Numbered from the stretch's first letter, positions 49,569-62,009 are shown. The stretch: 64,000 nt of DNA from Adiantum capillus-veneris (GCA_014529385.2 CM043952.1:68019370-68083369), one strand, 5' to 3'. Numbers and translations are program-made. Notes: generated by a model from the letters alone, not told the origin.

Positions 49569-52500
49569 AGCAAAAGCTACGACGACTGGGGGTCATACAA
49601 GAAAAGGCACTCTTGGCCGAGGTAAGGAAACTGCTGGAGGCGGGATTCATCTATCCTGTAGAAAACTCAGAATGGGTGTCACCCGTAGTGGTGACGCCTA
49701 GAAAGAATGGTAAGTGGAGGGTCTGTGTTGACTACAAACCACTAAATGGAGCTACAAAGAGAGACCACTTTCCTCTCCCTTTCTTGGATGAAATTCTGAA
49801 TGAAGTAGCGGGTTTTGAATGCTATACCACCTGTGATGGTTATTCTGGATACTTTCAAATACGCATAGCCTTGGAAGATCAGCTAAAAACCACTTTTATC
49901 ACGCCATGGGGTTGTTTTTCATACAAGGTTATGCCATTTGGTCTCACAAATGCACTTGCCACATTCGAAAGATATGTCACATATGTTTTTCAACCGTTCT
50001 TTGGAACATCCATAAGAGTGTTCATTGATGATTTTTGTATATATAGCTCCCGTATTTCACATTTAGAAAAGGTAACTGAAGGTTTGGCTAGGTTGCAGAG
50101 CCTAGGTGGGCAATTAAATGTGGATAAATGCCACATTGGGGAGAGTAAAGTCATTCTACTAGGCCATGAAATTTCAGCAAAAGGTATCAACGCTGACCCA
50201 ACTAAGGTGTCCACACTCATAGCCCTACCTTCACCAACGACCGCACGTCAACTGGTCTCTTTTCTACAGAAGGTGAGGTACTTAAGTAGATTCATACATC
50301 TACTATCACAACTTGTTCTACCACTGCAACAACTCACTCAAAGATCAACTTTCACTTGGTCGAGGAAAGCGAACATCACTACAACAAGGTAAAGGAGGTT
50401 TTAGCCACTCTGCCAACTATCTCACCACCTAAGTGGGATGAAAAATTCTATGTCACCTCAAGTGTTGGTGATGACTCATTGGGGGCTGTGCTACTCCAAA
50501 AGGATACGACGACATCTTTCATGAGGTCAATCTACTTCTCTAGTCGAATGATGACAGCAGGAGAGAAAGGTTTCACCCATGTGGAACACTTAGTCCTAGC
50601 TCTTAGATTTGCAACTACAAAGTTTAGGTCATATTTGCTGCCTAAGAAATTTGTGATTCTAACCACGGATGAAATATTTCCCTATGTTGTACAACACATG
50701 GATGTGTCTGCTAGAATTACTAAATGGCTAGTTCGTCTGCAAGAGTTTGACTACACGGTACAGGTAGAAAGCACGACAAGGGCAAGTTTGGGGGGACTCA
50801 TGACCTACCAAGTATTTGAAAGGAAGGAGAAGCAATCTAAGGAAGGAGAAGTCCGATTACCTCCAGTACCACCGATGGTAGAAGGAGCATACTCTCTCTA
50901 CTTTGATGGAGCCTACAAGCGAGCGTCCGACAAAGCAGCTGCAGGCATAGTGGTCTTTGATGACAAAGGGACAAAGGTATTTGCATTGGGCCAATTGTTA
51001 GATTCACATTCTAACAATGAAGCTGAGTATGCAGCACTAACCAAGGGTCTACAATGGTGCGTCTCGCAAGGTGTACAACGCCTTAATGTATTTGGAGATG
51101 CTCTACTTCTGGCAAGGAAGTAAATGGAGCATGGACATGCAAGAATCCTAGTTTAAGGACTCACTTAAGTGGTGTAAAAACCTTGTTGGGTAAGTTTGAA
51201 GAAGTTCAAATACACCATATCCCAAGGGCTCAAAACCAAGAAGCAGATGCCCTAGCAAGTGAAAGACTACAAGAAGTGGTGGTTGGAGCAATAAAACTAA
51301 AGCTCCCTCTATTTCAAGGCAGTGATGCCTTGCCTGACATCATGCATTTTTTGGAAACAGGGGAATGCCCATCAGATTTAACAAAGGGACAGAAGCAATG
51401 GCTGACGCGGAAGGCCACAAGGTATCGACTCATCAATGATGGTTTGTACTGTAAGGGTAAGGACCAAATACTCAGGAAGGTCCCTCTCTCTCTCATGAAA
51501 TCACGGGAGTAATTGCTAGCTGTCACGACGGGGTTTGTGGTGGTCACTTTGCCCTAGACATAACAAGTAGGAAAATCTTGCAGGCAGGCTTCATATGGCC
51601 TAGCCTCAACCGTGATGTACACCATTGGTGCAAAACGTGTAAGTTGTGTCAAAAGGCCGGCACTAGGTCACTTATGCCTGAACCACAGACACCTATTCTC
51701 TCATATGGCCCATTTGAAAAATGGGGTATCGATGCCATTGGGCCATTACCTAGGGCCAACTCAGGAAAATTCTACATTATCATGGGGGTCGACTACATGA
51801 CTAGATGGGCAGAGCTACAGCCACCACTAGAATCACAGCGGTAGAGGTAGCTAAATTTATCTACGAGCACATATGCTGTAGGTTTGGCACACCTTTAGAG
51901 ATCATCTCTGATAGAGGGCCAGGTTTCAGAGCAGACTTGGTAGGAGAATTAATGCAGAAACTGGGCATTACAAGGAGGCACTCTTCACCATATTACCCTC
52001 AATGTAATGGCATAGTTGAGAAGGTAAATGGAATGGTTTCTAAAATTATTACCAAGCAGGTAAACAATCATCCCGGAGACTGGGATAAGTATCTACTACC
52101 AGCTTTATGGGCCTACAGAACTTCATTTTGTATATCCTTGGGATTCACACCGTATCATCTAGTATTTGGTAAGGAAGCAATCTTGCCCATTGAAGTGCAA
52201 CTACAAAGTCTCAGAGTAATGGCAAGCCAACTTCAACAACCCAACATGCATTTGAGAGATCACATCATCAACTTGGAAAGACTGTAGCTGGACAGAGAAG
52301 AAGCAATAAATTATTATGCAGCACAAGCAGAGCATAGACGGCTTATCTTTAACGAGCATCTCCGAAAAAAAGAATTGAAGAAAGGAATGTTGGTGCTCTG
52401 CTACGACAATCGCTTCGACACGCGCAAGGATAAGAAACTCCTGCTCCGATGGGAAGGCCCTTTCATCATCAGGAAAAAAGTATGCCAATGGAAGCTACCA

Positions 52501-52668
52501 GCTTATGGAGGCTGATGGAAAACTTCATAAAACCAGGGTAAATGGTTGGCGACTTAAACCTTATTTTCTTCGATTTGACCAGGCTCCACCAATTGACATT
52601 CCAGATGAGGACACACCATCAACCGCCACCTCCGATGATAATGATCAAACAGATGAGCTAGAGACATG
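49569..52668 (+). pseudogene. A2 pol: RT, RNase H, archaeal-type RNase H, integrase (broken)
   Basis: The RT region is open from the deletion junction to 50392 (WRVCVDYKPLNG, PFGLTNA, FIDDF). Frameshifts follow near 50362, 51115, 51495 and 51825, and again near 52480. A TAG lies at 52285-52287, where A1 has CAG. Domain order is as in A1: RNase H, YFDGAYKRAS RNase H, CGGH/CKTCKLCQ zinc region, integrase core with GIDAIG, ISDRGPG and GIVEKVNG. It cannot give a full product. Confidence 0.9.
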
Positions 52669-52681
52669 AATGCCTCTAGCC

Positions 52682-52697
52682 AAAAGGGGAGGCCTAA
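52682..52697 (+). other. Polypurine tract of A2
   Basis: AAAAGGGGAGGCCTAA directly before the 3' LTR start TGATGGGGGC. Confidence 0.75.
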
Positions 52698-53381
52698 TGA
52701 TGGGGGCTTTTCACAAGCCAAGCTCCCATACCCCTCTTCTCTTGTCCCCACTCCATGAAAACCCCCTCTTAGGGAGGGAGTGATAAAAGGCATTAAAAAA
52801 AGTAAGAAAAATAAAGTATGATTATGTAAATATATAAGAAAGGTAAAATAGGCCACCTCATGCCTGCGGGGTAGCCCATCCCCAGCTTGCCTCCTTTTTC
52901 TTCACTGTTGCCCCGCCGTGTGTCCCTTTTCCTCTCCTCCACTCAAAAGGTCAACCCCCTCTCTCTTCCCCTTGTCCTTTCTCCTTTATCTCTCCCCTCA
53001 AGCTACCCCACCTCTCACCAATAATGCATTATAACTCACCAATAATGCGCCCTAACTCACATGCAACTTATCCTATCTTCCAAAATAGTATACCCCACCC
53101 CCTCTTTCTCTCTCCTATCATATCCCATGACCCAAATACCCCCCTCTCTCTCTAAAGGGCGCCATGTCTCTTGTCTTGTAGCTAAGTAACCTCCCCCACA
53201 CTCACACACACTCAGTTTCATTGAAAAAGGTGCCCACAGACCCATCCCCACCCGGTGGTTACGTGATTTTTCTTATGTTCACACACCTCTGCACACAGAT
53301 TCACCTCTGAACACACTCCCCTCTCTCCCCTCTTGTAATTACTTTATTCTCCATGTCACCTCTCACTTTTTTTCATTTTTT
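52698..53381 (+). repeat. Truncated 3' LTR of A2
   Basis: It matches the first roughly 680 bp of the 5' LTR (45590-46275) and then breaks in the TTTTTTTCAT run. The remaining roughly 870 bp of LTR are missing. Confidence 0.88.
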
Positions 53382-55150
53382 TCCTTTTTTAGGCTCTAGT
53401 TACTACCGCGCCTATTACCGCGGCTAGTCATTTCAAACGGACACATGCAAATCCGAGGTTGTAGGGGGGGGAGGGGTACAAACCACCCCCTCTACCCTTA
53501 GCTATACATTGTTTCATTTTTTAGCCTTTTGAGTTTTTTGATGAAGATTTTTAATTTTTTATGGATAGTACTTTTAAATGTTTATTAATTGAATTTTTAA
53601 AAATCTCTTTTAGTTAAAAATAATTTTAACACTCATTGTTATTTATTTCCTTTGACTTTGACTATATGTAAATTTTTTAATGGAATTAAGTGTTTTTCTA
53701 GTTATTTATTTTTTAGGACACATGACTAAATAAACAACCTTTTGCGTGTGCAGGACATCGACTGGGATGATCATGGTCCTCCTGGAGGCCCAGAGTGAGA
53801 TCGTTGGCTCAAGGAAAAACTACCTTGTCCTTGGACCAAGTGCAAAAGGGCAATTCCTTGCTTGAGGCACATTGCTTTGGAGCACGTGGAGAACGAAGGG
53901 CTTTGACATCCTCGAAAAAGTGCTCAGAGATCTGATAGCGCGCCTCACCCGTTGCTTGAGGAGGTGCCCCATTGGTCTGTGTTCGGTGGTGGTGCACCGG
54001 TGCGCAAGACCGAACGGCAGAGGCAAGAGTGACTGGGCGATTTGGGTGCACCGCATGGTGATCCTCCCATTGGCTCTACGTTGGCAGCTCCTGTGGCGTC
54101 TTCGTCGCACTTTGAGGTAGAGGATGAGCATATGTTCGACATGGGTGATGAGTTACTAGCTCATGAGCGCGACGTGTGCGAAGAGGATTGTTAGCCCTGC
54201 ACTAAACGGGCTGCCGAAACGGAGGATAGATTGATGATGAGTGCCCGAACACCTCTTTACGACGGTGCACGGTACTCGGTGCTCCGAGCATCGTTGGAAG
54301 TACTCAACTTGCAAGCAAAATTCGGTTGGAGTAATGCAAGTGTCGATGCACTACTTCTGTAAGTATGGAATGTGGCTTTTATATACTCTCTCCCTCTCTC
54401 TTTATGGTGTCGTCTTCTAGGAATTATCCTAATACGCATGTTTGTTGTAGTTTGATGGGCAAATGTTACCAAAAAATCACCACATGCCTTCAGATCGTCG
54501 ACGAGCTAGATCGTATGTCACTACACTTGGAATGGAGTATGAGCGCATCTATGCGTGCGCCAACAATTGCATGCTATACCGCAATGAGCATGCACATGCT
54601 ACCTCGTGTCTCGTGTGCGGGGAGGTACGATACAAGACAGGTGTGAGCGGGGCACACCTACCCCGCAAGGTATTAAGACATTTTCCATTAATTCCTCGCA
54701 TCCAACACATGTTTAAAAGTAGGTCTATTGTGGAGCTTCTTGCATGGCACGCAAAACATCGCTCAAATGATGGAATGATGCGTGTCCCTATCGATTCACC
54801 TACATGGAGGCACATCGAAACTCAATGGCCAGAGTTTGGGTTGGAGCCTCAACACTTGAGGCTTGGGTTAGCAAGTGATGATGTCAACCCCTTTGGAACT
54901 AAGTCTACTTCATGGAGCACTTGGCCTGTGGTGATCGTCAACCATGGGAGACAACCAAGAAGGGCAATATACTTCTTTCCTTGCTTGTGCCACGGAAGTA
55001 CAAAGTGTCAAATATTGACATTTACCTCGAGCCCCTCATCGAGGAGTTGGAGGAGTTATGGAGAGGCTTCCTATTGTCGATGTCTCACTTGCAATGGGGG
55101 GGAGAGAGGCTCAAGTGACGGGAATCCTTATGTGGACTATGCATGACTAT
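53382..55150 (+). pseudogene. Degenerate CACTA TNP2 transposase fragment (CACTA2)
   Basis: After an AT-rich leader, an exon from about 53760 encodes a Cys-containing N-terminal domain (LPCPWTKCKRAIPC ... LRHIALEHVENEGF), then an acidic region and VLNLQAKFGWSNASVDALL. An intron with GTAAGT at 54359 and TTGTTGTAG ending at 54450 follows. Exon 2 has ANNCMLYRNEH, CLVCGEVRY, KVLRHFPLIPRIQHMF, LGLASDDVNPFG and SWSTWPVVIVN, then a frameshift and YKVSNIDIYLEPLIEELEELW. It ends at LMWTMHDY where gypsy B2 is inserted. Clearly related to, but diverged from, TNP2 at 57578-61306. Confidence 0.82.
54359..54450 (+). other. Intron in CACTA2 TNP2 fragment
   Basis: Donor GTAAGT and acceptor TTGTTGTAG in the same place as intron 1 of the CACTA1 transposase (after the KFGW block). 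Confidence 0.65.
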
Positions 55151-56698
55151 TGTAATGGAATTTGCCTATTCAATTTGAGAATAGCGGAATTTAATGAGAG
55201 TACTTTCAAGAAATGATTTTGTGAGCATAGCGGGTAGACATAATTGAAGATAGCAACATAATCATAGCAATTAGTTAACTTGGCATAGACAATACTTTTG
55301 CAAGAGAGAGAGTTTAGAGAACATGACAACAATTGAGGACCGGATTTATGTGGAGCCGGTCCCCCCTCCAATAGGCATTTGTATTATGATTTCTCCCATA
55401 AAGAGAGACTTGTTACAATACAGTCTTTGTGTTCCTTGTGACCTAGGTGATGCCATGAAGATGGAAGGCTTCATGCACCACAAACATAACATAAACTTGA
55501 AGAAAGCTTTAACTATCCCAAGCCTCAGTCCCAAGACCTCAAACACCTTCGAAGGTGGAGAGAGCTAGCAGGGAATGAGGGTAGGGAAGAGGAAGAAGAA
55601 ACATTTCGTAGGAGAAAGAATTAGTTCCTCACTTATCATACTCTTGTTGCTAGCATACATAATAGCATAGTAATGAAGAAGAAGGATGTGGCAAGCTTAA
55701 GCATTGAAGCATGGCTCTTGGTTGGATTTGCACTCCATAGCCAAGAGTGTTGGTGTAGGCTCTCAACCTCTACTTGCTTGGAGAGGGAGCTCTTGCACTT
55801 TGCATATCACACAAAAAGAGTGCTTGTGAGTGTGTGTGGGTGAGTATACCCCCTAGGCACCCCCCTAGCTTGCTTGGGTCGACCCCCCCTTGTAGCTCAT
55901 GCCTGAAGCTCATTGGACCCCTCCAGGCCTAGCCAATCACAAGCAAGAGCCATTACAAGCAACATGGGTAGCCTTGGGACAAGTGTCCCCCTTTCCCCTT
56001 TGAGAGAGAGGACTTGATAAATGCTAAAACAATTAGATAATTCATGTAATTTATCATTGGACCCCTTTGAAGCCTAGCCAATAGGCTTCAAGCAACACAT
56101 GAAGGTAACATGGGTAGGGGCCTGACATGTGTCCTTGCTGCCTCTTCAAGTTGGGCTTCCCTTGTGTGTGTGAGTGGGTGTTCTCTCTCTAGCCCCTAGG
56201 AAAAGGGCTCGCCCCCCTCTTGTAGGAATGATTTTGACTTTTAGGTGATCAAGCACCTTACTCACCAAGCATGACAAAGCACTTGAACTAGGGGGTGTTC
56301 CCACAAGCATCTTAGGCAAGCTTCTCAAGGCACCTCAAGTACTTTAATCATGCAGCAAGTCAAGCACCTCAAGCATGGAGCCAGTCAAGCACCTCAAGCA
56401 TCTTAATCAAGCACCTCAAGCATGAAAAACATCTCAAGCATGACAAGCACCTCAAGCATGACAAGCACCTCGAGCTTGGGCCGGGTTCCCACCTCAAGCT
56501 CAACCCTAGCTTACTTAAGGTCAAAGGACTTTTACACACATTTATTGGAGGTCTTCAATGAAGCTAACCCTAAGGTCTTATGCTCCATTGGTTAGCCTTG
56601 CTCTTTGATAGACCATCTCCCTTTTGGGCCCCTTTACCATTGGCCCCGTGTTGAGATAGATCTATAAGCACATACCTATATCTTAACACTTGTTCCCG
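55151..56698 (-). repeat. 3' LTR of B2
   Basis: 1548 bp, nearly identical to the B1 LTR, with the same AAGCACCTCAAGCATG minisatellite at about 56320-56475. Confidence 0.82.
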
Positions 56699-56780
56699 TT
56701 TATTCTCCCACATTAAGTGATCAATTTAATATGAGAAAATCATTTGGGTTAGTTAGATATTAGATTTTATGACATTACCT

Positions 56781-57090
56781 CACTACAAGAGGTTGTGTGC
56801 TCTTGTGACGCTCTTAGCGACGGAAATACACTGGGTTTTTATAACCCCCGGCGTCGCTAAAACCGTCGCTAACAGCGTCGCTATGAGAGCGTCGCTATCT
56901 GCGTCGCTATCTGTGTCCTTATCTGCGTCGCTATAGGCGTCGCTATAGGCGTCGCTATATAGCGACGCTCATAGCGACGCCTATAGCGACGCAGATAGCG
57001 ACGCTCTCACAGAAGAGTATAGCGACGCATATAGCGATGCTACAGAGCCATAAATAGCGACGCTTATAGCGACGCCTGAGAGAATATTTT
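56781..57090. repeat. CACTA1 left TIR and subterminal repeats
   Basis: After CACTACAAGAG there are eight CGTCGCT words in direct order, then AGCGACG words in inverse order. They form an imperfect palindrome of roughly 75 bp around a perfect 20-bp core GCGTCGCTATATAGCGACGC (56949-56968). In En/Spm such repeats bind the TNPA-type protein. Confidence 0.92.
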
Positions 57091-57577
57091 TTTGGTGGCA
57101 GGGCATTGAATGCCCTGCCACCCATCAACCATATTGTACTTGATTCACTTTTTAAAAAAAGTGCAAAGGTAAATAATAGACCCAAAATAGTCACCGACAA
57201 GATGCATTGTTTGCAAAATTGACAATTGTACACACCGACAAGACGCTCCACGTACCACTGTCTCTGCTGCGGTGACGAAGAAGAAAGAAACTCCTCATCA
57301 TCCATACCTGCATTAAACACACGAATATTTAAACTTAATATTGAATGAATAGAGTAGACAATGACGCAAAGACCATTAAATACAATGACGTAATGATGCA
57401 TATAAATACAATGACGCAATGAATCGAGTGGTAGAAGAGGCAAGTCGAAAACTCAGAATTTTCAATCAAAAGATGTGAGCGCGAGTAGAAAAGAGCGTTA
57501 CACACCATGGAAGCTACTTAGAGAGCTAGAGCTTTTACAGCACGGAGCAAAATTGTTCAAATACAATATTTGTGGCT
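57091..57577 (-). other. CACTA1 sequence downstream of TNP2
   Basis: Probable 3' UTR and terminator region of the transposase transcript. Apart from the possible exon at 57200-57312, nothing recognised. Confidence 0.4.
57200..57312 (-). other. Possible additional 3' exon of the CACTA1 gene
   Basis: The minus strand shows an acceptor-like TTTAATGCAG, followed by an open stretch starting GMDDEEFLSSSSPQQRQW. The TNP2 frame already stops at 57578, so this would be a 3' UTR exon, an alternative C-terminus or part of a second product. Confidence 0.25.
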
Positions 57578-60500
57578 TTAAGAGATCTCTCTCTCATCCT
57601 CGCATAACTCAGCATAACTTCCTATATCTATATAGAGCTCTCCGTTTAAACACATATCCTCTGTTTCATTTTGTAGCTCCTCTGCATGCACCCCATATAG
57701 AGTAGTAGCATCTTGATGCTCGTCTGGCACCACCGCAGCGGCTTCTGATTGAGCATCTTCTCTGATCTCCTCCATTGATGTCGTTGTGATTGGCACATGG
57801 TAGCCTTCATACGTCCTTGCACTACGAGGGGCTACCTCTATGACGTACCACCAGTTTGATGTAGACTTTGTAGGATGAAATACTACCTGCCAGAGCCACA
57901 TAACTTACATGAGAGCTTTCAAGCACATAACTTGTAAAAGGGGGATGTTAACTATTTATATACTTACTTGTTCACAATGCTCGGGTAGTACGAAAGTGTC
58001 TCTTAGGTCAGTCCATTTCTTAGTAGAATCCACCTCAAGAAAACCAGACTCTCCTCTACGCACAGTAGCGTTTCGACCCTCCATGATTATCTTGAACCAT
58101 TGCACGTCGAACAAGTCGACAAAAAATCCTCTGTAATCGATCCTCAAAATCTCTTGCAGCGTGCCGAAGTAAGTGAGTTCCGCCACCACGGGATCTGCAT
58201 CAGAGGAACGTCGTCGACTAGACTGTTCAAATTTTGCCATGATTCCACAATCTTGAGTAAAACGCTTTTTGTCGATTCGTTCCACCCTAAAATGTCGACC
58301 TTTACACCATGCTGCTGTGTATGACTTATACTACAACGAACAAAGATTATGAGTGGCCGTTCAAACGTTTATAAATAAAGTCACTTGCTAGTCGTACATT
58401 GCAAACTTACCTTGGTCGCGCAACCCCGAGGGTACTCCCACTCTTCTTCAGTCACTTCGTCACCGCATTGTTGTGCGCTTTTCAATTGGTTGTGCAACCA
58501 TCTTAAGCTCATGAAGGTTGGTAGGCTCTCCAGAACCGCTGGATAGTGCATCGGTGGTCGTCTTCCCCGTCTCCACTCGATTCGTGCCCTTTGTCGCTCT
58601 TGCTTTGCATCCTCATATTGTGAAATCCACTTTTGCATCACTGGATTGTGAAGCATGCAAAATCGGTTGATTTTAGCCTCTAGATCTTCCGTCATCTTCT
58701 TCTCAACACCGAGATTGCACATGACAATCCCAGATATGCGCTCATCATCTATGGTTCGCCATAGCGTGTCCCGGGATTTATCAAATCCGTCTAGCCACTC
58801 TCCAATGTACACTAGGGACTCTGATACCAACCAACCTTCTGCCATGCTACCCTCCGGACGTGCCTTTTGACGCACATATCCCTTAAGCGTTTTCATGAAA
58901 CGCTCTAAGAAGAACATCCATCTGGAATGAACTGTGCCAGCTATTTCCACCTCATCAACTATGTGAATAAGAAGATGCACCTGAATGGTTAGCATTGTAG
59001 TAGGAAAATGTTTCTCAAACATGCACACAAGCTCCGCAGCATTTAGTTTGGCGAATGGTATGGAGTCTACGTCGATCTCCTTTTGTGAGATCCATTGCAC
59101 CAGCTTTGCAAGTTTGTAGATTGTGTTACGGATGTCGAGAGACAAACATCCCTCAATGGCAACCGGTAAAATAAACTGTAAAGTATGTGCAGCAATGATA
59201 TTAAAGTCCACATTTTATGCAATGATATTAAAGTCCACTATGAACGTACCTGACACATTTTATGCCAATCGTGTGACTTCAAACCGGTAAGCTTTCCTTC
59301 TTTAGTAAAACACGTTCGGAGCGAGTGCATTACGCCAGTGGGGGTCCGCAAAGATCGAATGGCCTCTTTTACTTTGCGTTCTTGGGCTCCTGTGAAAATC
59401 CATGGTGCTTTAGGAAGTTTTATCGATCCATCAGACGCTGTTTGCGGCCAATATTGCTCCATACGATCCACATTTCTAAGGTCAACTCTGGCTCCCAAAG
59501 TATCTTTCTTGCCGGTCAAATGGTCCCATAGTAGATTACCCACATTCTTGAATATGTGCATTGGATCGAGCAAGTGATTGATCACGAGTCGGGGCCAGTA
59601 TGGTAACTCGTACCATAGAGATAGTCTCTTCATCCCTGGAGGCAATCCGTCATCGCACATCTCCTTCTGCTCTAACCATGCTTGTGCAGACATCCTTGGT
59701 GGCTCTCTTCCCAAAAAGCCGTCGCATAACACATGATTCTCCGGAAGATACGCTTGATGACCTTCGTAGATTTGCTTCTTCAGTGAGGGTGCCCTACGTG
59801 CATTCAGTCTAGGTCCACATGTGACACATGCTCTGTATCCGCTTGTTTGAAGCCCTGCATGTATACACATGATAATAGATCAACTATGGGGAAAAACAAG
59901 ATTTACAGTGTCTGAGAGAGGAGTGTCAATAGATCACCTGAGCATTCTGTTAGCCCGGGATAGTCATGCATGGTCCACATTAGAATACCTCTGATCAAAG
60001 CATTCCGTCGTCCTGTGTGTCGGCTCATATCCACCACCTCTATGCCAATCCACAATTGTTGTAGCTCTTCCAATAGTGGACGAAGATACACATCCATATT
60101 CCCCACTTTATATCGCCCTGGCACAATCAAGCTTAGCCATAGGTGCCCCTTCTTCGTAGTCAACCACGGGGGAATGTTGTAGTTGACGATGACAACGGGC
60201 CATACACTGTAAGATGTTGATCTTTGACCAAAAGGATTTACGCCATCCATAGCCAGGCCTAAGCGCAAATTTCGAGCTTCCCTGGCAAAATCCGACCATG
60301 TTCCATCTATATGTTTCCAGGCTGCGCAATCTGCAGGAATTCGTAGCACACCATCCGAAGATTTATTCTCCTCATGCCATGATGCTAGGGCGGCCATGGA
60401 CTTACATTCGAAGAAATGCTTGATGCGAGGAAGCAAAGGAAAATGTCGCAAAACCTTTTGTGGAATTTTTGTCCCGTGGAGATCTACTCGATATCTTTCG

Positions 60501-61306
60501 GAATCACATTTCGGACACTTCTCCATGTCTGTGTATTCCCCTCTGAAAAGAATGCAGTCATTAGGACAAGCGTGGATAGAATTGTAATCCATCCCCAAGT
60601 TTCGCAAAATCTTTCTTGCTTCATCTCGGGAATCTGGCATCACATTGTCAGCTGGTAGAATGTGCTCTTTCAGCAATCTACACAACATAAAAATATGATA
60701 CAGTCGTGTAAAAATCTATCAGATCATTATACATTTAGAGTTCTATTAAAGTAAACTAATTGTAATAGATCACCTGAAAAGCGCTGTGACGCTAGTGTCA
60801 CTCCATCCAAACTTTGCCTGCATGTTGAGAAGAACCAGGAGTGCTTTCAATCTAGACATACGTGCTCCATTATACAATGATGTATCGGCTTCACTTTTCA
60901 TATCATCATAGATAAGCCTTTCTGAATCCATGATCGTCTCGATCATTTCATCAATCTCGGGCTCAAACATTGTCTCGTTGGGAATGTGCTCTGCATGATC
61001 ATCCCCCGAGTTGTCAGAGGCTACATCTTGTGGCCTCACATATGCTGCTTGACCAAAGCGCCTGCGAATACGTCTATTGGGTTGCAAGATTGCTGCTTGT
61101 TGGCCAGCGTCAGAGTCCGACGAGTTATAATTGGCAACAACTCGATCTATAATAGATGGATCGAACTCGCCAAGTTCGCGAACGTGCTGCAAAGAAACAC
61201 GTCTTGTCCGTCGCACAGCATGCTTGCATTGATTACAAGGACATAAGACCCTCGTTGAGAGATAGGTGTTTCGGTTGGACGGTCCCACATCCTCGTCGCT
61301 ACTCAT
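57578..61306 (-). CDS. CACTA TNP2-type transposase, six exons, uninterrupted
   Basis: Exons (minus): 61306-60774, 60677-59938, 59854-59250, 59175-58411, 58330-57968, 57886-57578. All five introns (74-96 bp) have GT..AG ends, and the phases fit to give 1104 codons without a stop. The start is MSSDEDVGPS at 61306. Exon 1 has a Cys-containing N-terminal domain (CPCNQCKH). The tnp2 catalytic region has LGLAMDGVNPFG (Asp about 322), YSVWPVVIVNYN, KVGNMDVYLRPLLEELQQLW and LLDPMHIFKNV (Asp about 521). A DUF4218-like region follows (FILPVAIEG ... HLLIHIVDEVEIAGTVHSRW ... ARPEGSMAEGW), then a DUF4216-like region (QDCGIMAKFEQ ... WFKIIMEGR) and an acidic tail. It should bind the element ends and catalyse excision and insertion in the nucleus. 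Confidence 0.9.
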
Positions 61307-61368
61307 AATGAGGATAAAAAACTTATAACCTAGACAACAAATTTAATATTCTATTGGCATTCTTCGTC

Positions 61369-61426
<58 letters not shown>

Positions 61427-61810
61427 ACCTCACATTCTCTAGTCATGTCCAATCCCCGCACACCTCGGTCTAGAGGTGCACGGAGATCAGAACCACCGGG
61501 TTATAATCTCGTCTTTATTGGTCAATACCTATATTTGTGGGTACAAGAAATCTAGACACCCACGTCTACATGATACTGCATGTAGTGGACAAAATCCCTT
61601 TTCCTCTTCTCTAGCTGTAGCACTTCACTTCATCTTAACATCTTTTCACAGTAGATCTCTTCACTGTTCGTCTAACTCTAAACCCTAAACCGTAAGTAAT
61701 TCTTGCGTGGACTCGATCTAACGTAAATAAGCGTAAATCTAAATAAACGTAAATCTAACTAAAAATAAAGCTAAATCTAATTTAACGTAAGTCTAATGAC
61801 TAGAGGTTGT
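61307..61810. other. CACTA1 5' leader region with (CT)n
   Basis: It contains (CT)n at 61373-61423 and otherwise no coding signal. The promoter of TNP2 should lie here or further right. AACGTAAATCTAA-type repeats begin at about 61720. Confidence 0.45.
61720..61801. repeat. Direct repeat flanking captured HMA piece (left)
   Basis: A segment of about 70-80 bp built on AAATAAACGTAAATCTA, TAAAAATAAA, CTAAATCTAATTTAA and GTAAGTCTA. A clearly related copy lies at 62018-62103. Confidence 0.75.
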
Positions 61811-62009
61811 CTAGATGGTCATTGTGTCGGGGATGTAGTGACTCTTGCTGCCCTGAAGATCCACCTTCTTCCCTATCTTCTGAAGACATTTCACCAGTAC
61901 TTTTGGATCGACGGAGCCCACCATGAGTGAAGGCAGCAATACCCTATATTCCATTGAGGGCTTTCTTCACCCGCTTCATGCAGGCATCGCAGTCTATGGA
62001 GACCCGCAT
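61811..62009 (-). pseudogene. Captured heavy-metal-associated (HMA) domain gene fragment
   Basis: From an ATG at 62007-62009 the minus strand reads MRVSIDCDACMKRVKKALNG, the metal-binding loop and first helix of an HMA domain with its C-x2-C pair. A TAG and a frameshift/deletion in the strand 2-3 region follow. Then, in another frame, it reads VGSVDPKVLVKCLQKIGKKV, the second half of the domain as in plant HIPP/HPP metallochaperones. The stop is at 61811-61813. It lies inside CACTA1 on the same strand as TNP2 and is flanked by related direct repeats. It is a transduplicated host exon and not functional as read. Confidence 0.78.

Larger units (their letters stand above)
45590..53381 (+). mobile_element. 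Ty3/gypsy (Tat lineage) retrotransposon A2, 3' LTR truncated
   Basis: Second copy of family A, plus orientation, inserted in B1. It has a complete 5' LTR, leader ORFs, gag, the first half of protease, RT, two RNase H domains, integrase and polypurine tract. The 3' LTR stops at 53381 inside a T run, followed by CACTA-derived DNA. No 3' target duplication can be found. Several frameshifts and stops are present. Confidence 0.92.

Noticed and set aside
61677-61690. CTAAACCCTAAACC, telomere-like repeat
   Set aside because: Less than two units; chance or promoter telo-box at most.
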